A DNA stretch of 15,983 nucleotides from Dipetalonema caudispina (lineage: Eukaryota > Nematoda > Chromadorea > Rhabditida > Onchocercidae). The stretch covers positions 1 through 15,983 of the forward strand of contig JABVXV010000678.1 of assembly GCA_013365325.1 (NCBI GenBank), in the 5' to 3' direction. The notes under the pieces are model-generated. The model was not told the DNA's origin, did no database searches, and worked only from the letters and a program-made list of their open reading frames with translations. Position 1 is the stretch's first letter; the number at the start of each line of letters is the position of its first letter. The translations under genes were made by a program, and so were the position numbers. Positions 1 to 10,927 of the stretch are shown here, piece after piece.

Positions 1-118
<118 letters not shown>

Positions 119-690
119 TTTTTTTTATTACCATTATTATTACTATCATCATCATGATCATCATTACTATTGTTACTTGCCGCATTTACTTGACTTTTCT
201 TTTCCGTTTTTTTCCTAATTTCAAAAGTTTTTTGATTATCTTTAACACCTTTTTTTTTAAATATCATCTGCTTCATTTCTTTAGATATATTATTTCAAAT
301 AAGTTATTATTATTGCCATTTCAATTACCGATCGAACGATTCGATGCTACAAATAAATTCTATTTTAACCTTAAAGCTAATTATAGATTTTGAACTTTTC
401 GTTCATTTTTTTTTATTTTTCGAATTCATCAGTTGCTATTTTTTTTAAATTCCTGTTCAAATTTTTATTTTGATTTGTGTTGCCTGATTTTATAACATTA
501 AATATCATATGAATTTGGTTATGATAGGATCAAATAAAATATAAATATACAGTAATTATGTGCTATGGGACTTGCATTACTTTCACAGAAGCTTAATTAT
601 CTGTAGTATCTACGTGGGAACTTAATTATTTATCTAAATTAGTGTCATAGAAACTTGGCTACGTATTTGCTTATATATTATACTATGCAG
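119..690. other. Non-coding AT-rich stretch, probably intron upstream of the first visible peptidase exon
   Basis: No supported gene. The only open frame (154-393, +) is Phe/Ile/Leu-rich translation of T-rich DNA with no recognisable domain. I looked here for the missing signal-anchor exon of the downstream peptidase, which should end in phase 1 and encode a membrane segment plus a cysteine, and found none. The stretch ends in the acceptor TATGCAG at 684-690. Confidence 0.6.
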
Positions 691-3600
691 CATCGGTAAT
701 TTTAACATCGATGAATGCAAACATGGATCCATGTGAAGACTTTTATGAATATGCTTGTGGAAATTGGATTAAAGAACATCCGATACCCGATGATGCACCA
801 TCGGTGTCAAATTTTGAAAATTTAGGACAAGATCTTGAATTAGCTTTAAAAGGTAATCTTAATTTTCATTTGCACTCATCATTTTACACTTTCTCGAACT
901 GATAATTTATTACGATTTTGATGAAATTATTTTATCTGAAATTTAAATGTCTTAATGAAATCTGAGAATACAATATTACAGGTCTACTGGAACAAAAGAA
1001 TGTAGAAGGCCTGGATGGTGAAGCTGTACGAAAAGCTCGAGCGTTTTATCAGCTATGCCTCAATGAAAGTAGATCACTTCTGGTTTAAATTATCGATTGA
1101 TTTGATGAAATTATGATGGTACTGTCGAAATACATAGCAATAATTGTATTATGTTATTTAAGCTTCGTTTCAATGGTAATAATAAAATGCTTAAAAAATT
1201 TTAATTATGTATATTTTTCATGTTTTCCAGCTGCCATAATGAATACTTGGAGGGAAGCATTTGATGATGCTGTAGAAAAATTTGGTGGATGGCCAAGTCT
1301 GGAAAAGGCAGATAATAAGCCAAGGATTCCAATTGAACAAATGTATGGAGTAATGGTGGCCAAATTCAAAAGTGACTCACTGTTTAAAACAACTGTCCAA
1401 CCTGATGACAAAAATTCGAAGCAAAATGTTTTATTGGTGAGAAGTATATATTCATATAATGTCAGTGATAATTGCTGATAAGGGATGATAATTAATCAAC
1501 ATACCAGCAATGCTCTATTATTTCCCACTCATTAGCATCCCACATCTAATAAGAATATAGGATCATACGAGAAATCTATGAAGGAAAGCATAATGCAAAA
1601 ATTAGTATGCAATAAAATTTTTATAAATTCGCAATTTGGATATGTTTTAAAAGAGTTAAATTTACAAAAATTCAAATGTTATCTTGAAATTTACAGATTG
1701 ACCAGCCAGCATTGAATTTGTTTGCTCGAGACTTTTACATTTTGCCAGAAACGCAAGAGGAACGATTAGCATATAAAACACTGATTAGAGACGTTTTGCT
1801 ACTATTGGAAGCTCGAGTTGAAGCATACAATCGTGATTTTGATGAAATTTTACAGTTTGAAACCGATCTTGCAAATGTTCGTTTCAGTAGAAATTCCTGC
1901 TAAATAAATTACGCTAAAATATTAGATTATAATCAATCTAAAGAGAAAAAAATACCTTAATTTAAAAAATTTTTTAAAAAAAAGGGTTTATGAAGCGTTA
2001 AATTGTATTAAATTTGAAGCTTTAAATTTTAAAATGAAGAAAGTAATGTTTTCAAAGGTCAAATTAAATTAATTCAGATCACATTATCCGAAGATTTAAG
2101 ACATGATGTTGCTGAACTGTACAACAAAATGACAATTGAGCAGTTGAGGAAGGAATTTCCAAATTTCGATTGGTTGCTATTCTTCAACACAGTTTTTCAG
2201 TATATTTCCTTTCTTTTTTCCTCCTATATTTTTGTTGATAAATAACTGTGAATTTATGTGGGAACAAAAATGAAATGAAGAATTACGAAAAAATTTAAAA
2301 TAAATTGCTAATACCACATTTTACTAATATTTAATTCGAAATATTTTGTAGAAGTATCGGATCATCAGATGGTAAAATAATAATAATGAATGATACGACA
2401 GAAATTGTCATTTATGGTCTACAATTTATTAAAAAACTTGACGAATTACTACCGAAATATGATAAAAGGTATGCTTAAATTTGAATTATGCAATTATTCA
2501 GAATAAAAATGCAACAGGAATATAAAAGGATCGAATGAACCTATAGGTTCAGAAGGCTAGTGAATAGTTACTATGGAAACATCGTATGGAGTTCAGTTTC
2601 GCTTCTTAGCTTTATCTTGGACATTACTTTTATCTTTATATTGATGGGATTGATTTTGAGTATTAATAGTGAATACAGCCTCAAATATTTGATTATAAAT
2701 GTTTGAGACATTTTTCCCTTTTGATAAAATTCTTTACTTATTATCCAAATATTGTTGTAATATGGTAAAATATAGGAGATAAGTTAGAACAGTAGTCTAG
2801 TTTTCAACTATCATCCTATTTACTAATAGGCCATATTTAACTAATCAGTGAAAATTAGCCCGAAACATCAAAATGTTTCTATATGAAAAAATTTCAATAG
2901 TTGAATTCCTTCCAAGTCATTTTACATCCATTCACAATTTTTATTTCAAGGATAATTACCAATTATTTGGCATGGTGCTGGTTTTTCAAAACAATGCTGC
3001 GTGATTTACCTGATCCTTTTGCATTAACAATGTTCAAATTTTATAAAAGTCTTAATTGTAAGTTTTTTTTTTTTAATTTTCCTCCAACACTTACAAAAAC
3101 AAATTTCCAAATTTTACAAAAGTCTTAGTTGTGAGTATTTCTTTTTCAAGATTAATTATCATTTATAACTACAAGAAGGGAAAAAAGTATTTATTGTTAG
3201 AATTTTAATTCTTGAAATTTTTATTTTTTTTTGTAAAATCTTTTTTTTTTTGAAAATTTCGAATTATGCATATTTTTTTATAGTGATGCAAGTGCCAAAA
3301 ATGCGTTGGCATAGCTGCGTGACACGTATTAATAACTTAATGCCAATGGCCATATCAAGTATTTATATTAGAAAGCATTTTGATAATGAAGCTAAAAAGC
3401 AGGCAAGTGAGCTAGACATTATTATATTATCACTTTATTATTGGAAAATGTTCTGGAATTGAATTGGAAATTACATTAAGACAATAAATAGTAGCGAAAT
3501 GGTAATCACTAAAATTGATAAATGATATCTGATTTCATGATAGCACTGATAAGCGTTATCAGGTTAAATGTTGCCAGATTGATAAGTGTTCCAACAATTG

Positions 3601-6600
3601 CTGCAATATTGAGAAATTACCGGACTGATTATCATTTTTGTAATAGTTGAACAAATTTCCGAATTTCGCCGCACTAATTTATCGGAATTTTTACGACAAC
3701 AAAATAGGACAAAATTGAATTCAAATTATCATGTGATTTGATCCAGCATTAAAAATCCAAGCAATGTATATTTTTTTGATTCAATTTCTTTTGGAAATTT
3801 CGGAAATTTCGATATTTTCAAAACATTTATTTTATTCATTCAAAGAAAGCAGTAATAATAAAAGACGAAATGATTAAAAAAGAAAAGAGAATTTTTTTCC
3901 AGGTGGAAGAAATGATTGAATTAATAATGGAAGCATTTGTAGATATGTTACAATCTGAAGATTGGCTCACTGAGCATGCAAAGGAATTTGCTAAAGAAAA
4001 AGTACCGAGTATTTTAAAATTTTTTCATTCATTTTTAATTGTCAAAAAGTTAGTTATTCAAAACACTGCACAAAACCAACATAAAAAATAATACGTAACT
4101 GAAACTTCAGTAATTACAATATTTGAAAATTTGAGAATACTGAGCATTTATTTTTTATCATTTAAAAGCAGATTATAACACTTCAACTAGGTCATATCCT
4201 AACCTTCAAGGCCTTGTAATATAATTATATGATGGTGAATGAACATTTTAGTTAGAATCGTCCGCGATATCCTAATCATTAAAGCCTTGTAATATAATAA
4301 ATTAATATAATGCGGAGTGCACAAATTGCACCACCTGATATTTTAGGTTGATGCGATGAGTAAAAAAATTGGCTACCCGAATTATTTAGATGATTCAAGA
4401 TTAGTAGATAATGATTATAAAGATTACATTGTTTATAATGGCAATTATTATAAGACGAAATTTCAATTTTATCATATGTATCAGAAGGATATATTAGAAC
4501 GTATCATCGAGGAAGTTGATCGTGAAAGGTATATTGTTCAATTCTGATTAATTGCTTCAGCAAATTTTGTTGCCATTTATGATTCCCTTTTCTAATTGCC
4601 GAAATTTGTATTATTCAGAAAATAATTAATCAAAATCCAAAATTCGGAAAACAACATAAATCACACAATTTCAAAATTTTCAAGCGATCTTGTAATTTTA
4701 AAATTTAAAGTTATAAACTAAAAATAAATCATTTTATTTGAACTTATTAAGTAGTATAAAATTTTTTTGGTGCTGTTGATTACATAATTTGAAATGCTTC
4801 AAGTAATCTCATTGATTAAGAAATTTCAAATTTATCGTATGAGAGGTTAAATTTAAGAGCAAATCTGTAAATTAGAAATCTACAAATAATCAATCAAGCA
4901 AAATTTCAGTTTTGAAACATTTTTTCAGATGGGTGGCTGGAGCAGCACTCGTAAATGCTTTCTACAGTCCTAATACGAATGAGATAAGTGAGTGTAATAC
5001 GTAAAATTATATTTCTTTTTAGTGTTGCAATGTTTAAGGTAAATTTTTAACATTGTGATAATTTCAAATTCATTAAGTTTACGCAAAAAACTCACTAAGT
5101 TTTTCATTATATTACATTAATTCATAAATTTTAATGAATTTTGTTTTTCACTTTTTTTTTTTTTGTAAATAAAATAGAGTAACATGTGTGTAGAACGGAA
5201 AGCTTTTTGAAAGTACTGTAAATGATACGATCCCTTTCTAAATACTATTGTAACCGGTACATTACTGTATCCGATATTCTACATTATTCAAATAAATAGA
5301 TATAGGTATCTCTTTATCCGAATTTATTTTTATAGCTTCTTTTGGCTGGTTTTCTTCTTGATGAGTCAAAAATGATGGATTTATTCTACAGTCTTTTCAT
5401 TTTAAATAGTTTTAATCAAAAAATTACTTGGTTTCTGAATAAAAAAAAATTCAGTATTTCCGGCTGGTATCTTGCAACCAGTTTTCTACCACAAGCATTT
5501 TCCACGTTCCATGAATTTTGGCGGTATTGGTGTTGTGATTGGTCATGAAATTACCCATGGATTCGACGATCGAGGTATTGATGTATTAAATTTGCTCTCA
5601 TATTCATATTTAAGTGAACAAAGCTAATGGATAAATTTTAATTGGGGATCAAATATCATGCCTAATTTATTCCATACATAAAATAAAAGATCATAACTGT
5701 ATTTGAAAATAAAAGTTATTATTCAAATTCTGATAAACAAGTATACATAAAAAACCTGGTTAACTTCAACATTTTAGAATTAATTGAAATTTAAAACCAT
5801 AATTTTTATTTGGAAAAGTTTTATGGGTGCAAATTTTCGCGTAATTTGATTAGGATATGAAAAGAAAATATCTAGATGTGATATTTAATGTTGCAAAAGT
5901 TGAAATTTTTGATTCAATTTAAATTTCCTTGTTTTTTAGTTTCATGGATTTATAAAACTAAAATTTTCATTGTATTGTTTTCTCCCAATAATATCAAGTA
6001 TATGTTGTTGTCGTTGTTATATTTGTCAGTGTCATTAATTACATACGTAAATTTCGAACGTTTTTTAAAAAAGCTAAGCAATAAATATTACTTTTGCTTA
6101 TTATTTTTAGCTTCGCTTTCTTGCATAGAATATTAATTGTAATATTATATAGGACGATTATATGATAAGTTTGGCAACATTCGACAGTGGTGGGACAATG
6201 CGACAATTGAAAAATTCGAAATAAAAACGAAATGCATTGAAGACCAATATTCAGCCTTTGTACTTGAACAAATTGGCATGAAAGTTAACGGTCGCAGTAC
6301 AAAAGTTTGTTAATTTTGTTTCTATAAAACAATCGCATGTTAAAAATCAATGAAGCAAATATTATTTGATAATTATTTGAATTCGGATCGATAATATGTT
6401 AATCGTTATAACCATTACTCATAAGTTGTTACACTGCTTGTTATTCACTTATACATCAATATATTAATATATTCTAATTACTATTCATTAATATTTACTG
6501 GTAAGTATATAAATTTAGGTGGTACATTTAAGATAGAAATATTAAATTAATATTCGGAATATTTAAATTCACTGCGATTGCAATAATCTTTCCGTAACTG

Positions 6601-7345
6601 TAGAAGCCTTGTTAGATATAATTATTCCACATCCTTCTTCCTATACCAAGATTCATTAGGCAGAAACTTTCCCTTGTACAAGCCTTACTAGACCTAATCA
6701 ACCCTTATCACAAGATATTTCAGGGTGAAAATATAGCTGATAATGGTGGCTTAAAGCAGGCTTACAAAGCTTATAAAGAGTACGTACGTAAATATCCGCA
6801 ATATTCACTCTTACCAGGTGTCAATTTGACGCATGATCAATTATTCTTCCTAAATTACGCACAGGTTAATAATTATATTCGATATTATTGTTACCAAAAA
6901 TTTCTTACATCTGACCAAAAAATTAAAGAGAGACACATGAAAGATTTTTTTGCTGATAATAATCAGAATACAGTTGCAATAATTTAAAATAAGAGACTTA
7001 AAATTTTAATTTTCTAAAAAAATTAGAAAGAATTTTCATTTCGCTTTCTTTTTTTAGCAAATTAACTCAAAAAAAAGATCTAAAGGAATACAAAGTCAAT
7101 CATTCAAATTTACTAATATCGTGTTTTTCATTTTTTTTTTCGTTTTTTTTGCAATTTAAAGAAGAAGGTGCAGGAAATACAATACTATAGTATTGAAAAC
7201 ATATGGATAAGAATTTAGAGATATATAGAAAAAAGAAGAAAAATGGCGAAGTTGTCATAAAATCGATATTTCAGCTATCGTTGTTACTTTCAAAACTATC
7301 ATAACTACCAAATTTTCTAACGATTACCTCTCTTCTCTTCCTAAC

Positions 7346-7379
<34 letters not shown>

Positions 7380-8044
7380 CAATAAAATATTTTAATAAAA
7401 TTACATTTGAAGGTTTTGAAGGATTGCTATATATATATTTTTCCTATTGGTCGAATCCAATTTTTAATTTCAGATTTGGTGTGGTACAATGAATGATAAG
7501 GAAGCAGTGAGAAAATTACGAACATCCGAACATTCACCAGGACCGATCAGGCAAGTTATTCAAATATGCAAATTACACAGGACAATTTTTATTCATTTGT
7601 GGAAATAATGACAGTTAATAATAGAAGCAATAATTATTGTTATAGTGTTAGTAAATCTGTAGAAACGATAGTAATTTGCAAAGACTAATTTTTAAATTTT
7701 GCATTAAATAGAAAATTCAACAAGAATTATAATGCTAAAATTTCGTTACAAAAGAATCGTAAGATACTGTATATAAGAGAAGTATGTATCTTTAATCATA
7801 GCAAGAATGATGCAATTCTAACTATTTCATCAATGATGATTATAATATTGATAATGACGTTGAGTGATATTCATAAGAAAATGATGTAATGATTGTAAAG
7901 ATTAAAATTATTATTTTTAATAATAAAGTTTGCTTCAACTGCAGGGTAAAAGGACCACTATCGAATTCGGAAGATTTTGCAGAAGCATATAATTGTCCAT
8001 CGGGAAGTCCGATGAATCCCCGCCATAAATGTCGAGTATGGTAA
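691..8044 (+). CDS. Neprilysin-like M13 zinc metallopeptidase, 16 exons, 5' end missing
   Basis: Exons: 691-852, 982-1068, 1231-1436, 1697-1876, 2078-2199, 2352-2468, 2951-3057, 3284-3402, 3903-4001, 4347-4528, 4929-4987, 5455-5574, 6153-6304, 6724-6864, 7474-7550, 7945-8044 (stop TAA). All phases agree. Counting from the ATG at 711 gives 669 residues, with [14 protein letters not shown] at 6-19, NAFY (substrate binding) at 463-466, HEITH (catalytic Glu and two zinc His; bases 5544-5558) at 504-508, ENIAD (third zinc ligand Glu and catalytic Asp) at 566-570, and terminal CRVW. Spacing and C-terminal length match the family. M13 enzymes are usually type II membrane ectopeptidases that cut small peptides. 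The reading frame is open upstream of 711 to the acceptor at 690 (SVILTS), so 711 is probably not the start. The cytoplasmic tail, anchor and first Cys should lie left of the window. All catalytic residues seen are intact. Confidence 0.95.
1877..2077 (+). other. Peptidase intron 4 with a weak GTTCGT donor
   Basis: The protein must run from ...ELAN-type sequence (here DLAN) into [11 protein letters not shown], which fixes the junction at 1876/2078 in phase 0. The donor that this requires, GTTCGT, lacks the usual purine at +3 and G at +5, while the acceptor AATTCAG is normal. Reading through would reach a stop 8 codons later. Confidence 0.75.
3403..3902 (+). other. GC-AG intron (peptidase intron 8)
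   Basis: Exon 8 ends AAAAAGCAG followed by GCAAGT, and exon 9 starts after TTTTTTCCAG. Joining there gives [10 protein letters not shown], the expected M13 sequence, in phase 0. A nearby GT (GTGAGC at 3408) would shift the frame and hit TGA within six codons. The GC donor is therefore forced by the protein. Apart from the C at +2, the site is a perfect consensus, as is usual for GC donors. Confidence 0.85.
4193..4298 (+). repeat. Direct repeat inside peptidase intron 9
   Basis: Two 33-base copies, 4193-4225 and 4266-4298 (period 73), match at about 28 of 33 positions and share the core GCCTTGTAATATAAT. Related sequence occurs as a pair in intron 13. Confidence 0.7.
6602..6704 (+). repeat. 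Direct repeat inside peptidase intron 13, related to the intron 9 repeat
   Basis: Copies at 6602-6628 and 6678-6704 (period 76) share AAGCCTT followed by TAGA and TAAT. The first copy, with its left flank (TAACTGTAGAAGCCTTGT), resembles 4200-4216 in intron 9. The similarity was judged by eye. Confidence 0.5.
7346..7368. repeat. Poly-A run of 23 in peptidase intron 14
   Basis: Uninterrupted A23 preceded by a TC-rich stretch and followed by GAGAAAAAAAAC. It is simple sequence, with no target-site duplication or element body that would mark a retrotransposed copy. Confidence 0.9.
7551..7944 (+). other. GC-AG intron (peptidase intron 15)
   Basis: Exon 15 ends ...GGACCGATCAG followed by GCAAGT, and exon 16 starts after ACTGCAG. 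Phase 2 joining gives [14 protein letters not shown] and the canonical ending [16 protein letters not shown]. The alternative GT at 7555 (GTTATT) changes the frame and reaches TAA before the conserved C-terminus. This is the second GC-AG intron in the gene, with an identical GCAAGT donor. Confidence 0.85.
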
Positions 8045-8062
8045 AAAATGATTGGATAGATG

Positions 8063-8068
8063 AATGAA
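8063..8068 (+). terminator. Candidate variant poly(A) signal AATGAA for the peptidase gene
   Basis: AATGAA lies 19 bases after the TAA. AATGAA is a common nematode variant of AATAAA, but this would give a very short 3' UTR. Canonical AATAAA occurs further down at 8633-8638 and 8682-8687. Which one is used cannot be told from the sequence. Confidence 0.25.
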
Positions 8069-8151
8069 ATAGAATAGTTGAAGTGATTGAATTGAACTGG
8101 GAGTTGTATGGAAATCGACTAAAAGAAACCTATTATCATTTCATAACATAC

Positions 8152-8190
8152 CGTTCGGCAGGGGATGAAGGATCGGCGGGAAGAGAAGGA
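8152..8190 (-). other. GC-rich pocket with exon-like borders on the minus strand
   Basis: Bases 8150-8206 are unusually GC-rich for this window. Read on the minus strand, 39 bases (13 codons in the open frame) are flanked by a pyrimidine-rich acceptor (CCCCTACTCTGCCAG) and a strong donor (GTATGT). No partner exon was found. On the plus strand it would simply be peptidase 3' flank. It could be a minus-strand microexon or chance. Confidence 0.2.
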
Positions 8191-8209
8191 CTGGCAGAGT
8201 AGGGGTAAT

Positions 8210-9358
8210 ATTTCTATACTTCTACAACAATTCATTATTATTACTATGTTAACATCAGGATATAACTATTGAAAACAGTCATTTCTTTCTAATATAATTT
8301 CCGATGTTTCAATTCCTTCTCGATATATGCATTTATTCAATGATAACATTATTTTGGTACAACAAATTGGTCATTTCTACAAACTATGAATGGTTCATTT
8401 ATTGAATCGTAATAATTTGACTTAATTTACGAATTTTATGTTTATTAAATTTTGGTAAACTATTTAATGTATAGAATTTCTTCGTTTTGCGTTTTTTTTT
8501 TCTTGTAATACTCATATTTTTTTAATAATTTCATAAAAATGCATATGATTTGATATTAAATAATCATTGTTGCAATATCGTTGCTTTTGTTGAAATTTGA
8601 AAAAATGAAATGAGAAACATAAACTCATTCTAAATAAATCAAATGTGTTGAAATTTTACTTTTAAATCGTGGGGTTTTAATAATAAAATAATAGGGATGC
8701 TTTTCTGTATTTACTAGAGCAATCAAAAATGCATAGCAAAATTACCTATTATTTGTCACTTTATTTTTCAAACAATATTAGTTTTTTTTTTGATTTTTTC
8801 ACTAGGAAAAATGAAATAAACAGTGTGACGCCACATATTTCTCAACAAATGAAAGATTCTTGAAGTGATCTTTTGGGGAGTATCAGCAATTTGTTGAAGA
8901 ACAAAATAAGTGATATTTTAAAAGTCTGAGAATTTAAAGGGTCAAAATAATTCTAATCCTATCATCTATTGCAACAATTATTAGCATGGGGGGAAAAAGA
9001 TTAATTATTGAAAGTTATTCCAGCCCCTTGGCTTTTTAATTACATCAATTGCCAATTGTATGATAAAACAATGCATCTATAAGATTTGTAGAATTAAATT
9101 CAAATAAATTCAACAAATTTAGAGATGTAGTCACGCCAATAACATTATTATATCAATAATAACAATAATTTAAATTGGCCAGTTTAGCAAGCTGAAGAGA
9201 AATAAATTTAATATTATTGAATCGAATTAAATAGAAGACATTCAAATAAAAAATTTTTGTGAATAAGAATTCACATGTTTTGAATCATTTTAAAATCAAA
9301 TACAATCAAGCTCTTAGTTGAAGAAATAGTCAAAGGCACTATAAACTGATTCATACAA
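8210..9358. other. AT-rich intergenic DNA without recognisable features
   Basis: No open frame of note, no RNA gene and no strong splice-site pairs seen. Several AATAAA matches (8633, 8682, 8814) could serve the peptidase gene. A weak inverted repeat of AATTTGTTGAA (about 8889) with TTCAACAAATT (about 9109) was noted. Confidence 0.6.
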
Positions 9359-9422
9359 CTTATGATATCTGCAATTCCAAACAAGTCATGGGTCATCATG
9401 ATATTTACAACTTCAAATAAAT
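9359..9422 (+). repeat. 36-bp tandem repeat, diverged cluster (about 1.8 units)
   Basis: A partial unit (9359-9386) is followed by a full, diverged unit (9387-9422) of the 36-base motif CATGGGTCATCATGATAT...AACAAGT. The cleaner cluster lies about 715 bases downstream. Confidence 0.85.
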
Positions 9423-9753
9423 CATGGTGTCGTGGAATATTTATTTTGTGGTAGGAGGAATCTGTATTTTTGTAGAAGGCAATACAGTCCTCTTAATTGA
9501 GTATCACGACAAGTAGTTGAATATAGAATTTACTGAATAACACAGCAATTAATACCAGCATATGTTATAATAATTTTTATAGCGTAATAAGTTGTTCAGT
9601 CATTGAACTTACTGGTAGTGAGAAGGTCTAAATAAAAAGAATAAAATAGGACAGGTAGAGATGATTGAATCGTAACTTTGTAATTGAATAAGGTGATTGA
9701 GTGAACTCTGTAAAGCCGTGACCTTTGTATATATGTGTGTGTAGTGGGAGTGG

Positions 9754-9910
9754 TCTACAGGATGCACTGTTGTAACTCTGTCGTAAGTATATGATACAAA
9801 GGATAATGTTTCACAATCCTAGCTTAAGCATATGAAACAAAGGACACGATGTTGCAATCTTATTTTAAGGATATAAACAAAGGACAGTGTGTTGCTGTCG
9901 GATCTAATTT
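9754..9910 (+). repeat. Degenerate tandem repeat of about 41 bp, about 3.7 copies
   Basis: Units at 9785-9825 (41), 9826-9866 (41) and 9867-9910 (44) share AAGNATATGANACAAAGGA followed by a TGTTGCAATC-like part. A partial older unit precedes them at 9754-9784, and the next unit starts but fails at 9911. The cluster sits between the two 36-bp repeat clusters. Confidence 0.8.
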
Positions 9911-10072
9911 AAGCATATTTTAACCACAGACAACGAAGACGTTTTGTGTTGATATCTCATCGTAGACAAGGATAAGTTAAATGATTTATGTTAACAATTT
10001 ATAAAATGAATTGTTTCATTACGAAATGAAGCATCAATTACCTTAATTACAAGAAATGTATTATTCCTTCCC

Positions 10073-10098
10073 TCGCGAAATTCATTTAGATTTCGCGA
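10073..10098. repeat. Perfect 9-bp inverted repeat containing CGCG
   Basis: Arms TCGCGAAAT (10073-10081) and ATTTCGCGA (10090-10098) are separated by 8 bases. CGCG is rare in this AT-rich window. The hairpin abuts the 36-bp repeat cluster that starts at 10101, so it may mark the edge of a degenerate mobile or repeat element. Confidence 0.7.
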
Positions 10099-10100
10099 CA

Positions 10101-10176
10101 CATGGGTCATTGTGATATCTGCAATTTCAAACAAGTCATGGGTCATCATGATATCTGCAATTTCAAACAAGTCATG
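10101..10176 (+). repeat. 36-bp tandem repeat, two near-identical units
   Basis: Units 10101-10136 and 10137-10172 differ at two positions (TTG/TCA), and CATG begins a third copy at 10173-10176. The same unit occurs, more diverged, at 9359-9422. The unit contains GATATCTGCAATTTCAAACA. Confidence 0.93.
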
Positions 10177-10850
10177 CCTTCTTTTCTCATTGGTCGATTT
10201 ATCCCTATAACTCTTTCTGTTTCAATTTTATATATTCTATTTTAAACATTATTCGTTCTCTTTTATAAATTTTACATATTTGCACTCTGCTTTAGTTGAA
10301 AACGTATTCTTTACTAATCAATTTTTCAATTTCCGATAGGAATTACAAAAGTTGGGAATCTTTTTTGCATAGAAAGAATGCATTTCGGAAAGAATTTTTT
10401 TGGAATTAAAATCATCATTTTCTAATTAGCACTTGCAATTAATGGATGCTATAAACAAATTGTATAAATTAATCATTCGTTCATCAAATTAATCTTTTCG
10501 TGGAAAGGAATTTATATGTGAAATGAATTTAAGCGTTAATTTTGCTCATTAAAATTGGAACGCAAGCATAAATTTCATCTTGACATGAAATTTAAATCAT
10601 TTACTGATATAATGTAATATCAATAAACGAGTGATAATTTTTACCAAGCGTAAATTGCACGAAATTTTACTGAATATACAAATTTATTTCTCTGCTGAAA
10701 TTGGCGATAGTTTTCATTATCATCGATCATACTGGATCAACGATTTTCTTTGATGTAACTTTTGACCTCCAACAATATATTATTTGAAATCAAATAACAT
10801 CAGAAAAAAAGAACGAAATTGTCCAAGCAAAAAAAGTGCAGATTTTTTTT
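10177..10850. other. AT-rich intergenic DNA between the repeats and the peptide gene
   Basis: No supported gene. A 50-base minus-strand segment at about 10647-10697 has an acceptor (CCAATTTCAG) and a donor (GTAAAA), but it lies beyond the peptide gene's stop and poly(A) signal and has no partner exon, so it is not called. Confidence 0.5.
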
Positions 10851-10856
10851 TTTATT
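10851..10856 (-). terminator. Poly(A) signal AATAAA of the minus-strand peptide gene
   Basis: TTTATT on the plus strand reads AATAAA on the minus strand, 72 bases past the TGA at 10928-10930. That is a normal nematode 3' UTR length. The flanking A-rich sequence makes chance occurrence easy, so its value is mainly as support for the gene above it. Confidence 0.55.
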
Positions 10857-10927
10857 TTTTTGATAGACGGATAAGCACAGGAAAAATTAACAAAATCCTC
10901 GCAGCAAATCTTTCCTTTGTTCTTTTA

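Noticed and set aside
154..393. 79-residue plus-strand open frame
   Set aside because: Phe/Ile/Leu/Asn translation of T-rich DNA with no domain, no donor in the right phase, and no fit to the peptidase N-terminus.
3408..3413. GTGAGC as the exon 8 donor
   Set aside because: It shifts the frame and stops within six codons of exon 9. The GC donor at 3403 preserves the conserved sequence.
3546..3562. Small palindrome CTGATAA-GCG-TTATCAG in intron 8
   Set aside because: A 7-bp stem is expected by chance in AT-rich intron DNA, and nothing else supports it.
5342..5548. Open frame beginning AGFLLDES, which resembles the FPAG motif of M13 enzymes
   Set aside because: The true motif ([17 protein letters not shown]) is in another frame starting at 5455 after AAATTCAG. 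The upstream piece hits a stop in the joining frame and lies in intron 11.
5888..6136. 82-residue hydrophobic open frame in intron 12
   Set aside because: It lies wholly inside the intron between the HEITH exon and exon 13. Low-complexity AT translation, no homology recognised.
9480..9570. Minus-strand ATG with a hydrophobic run (MLVLIAVLF) and a possible donor
   Set aside because: The only acceptors available downstream fall in the 36-bp repeats, and the resulting peptide has no recognisable content. Probably chance.
9359..10176. 36-bp repeats considered as a CRISPR array
   Set aside because: Units are directly adjacent with no spacers, copies are few and diverged, and the DNA is clearly from an animal genome.
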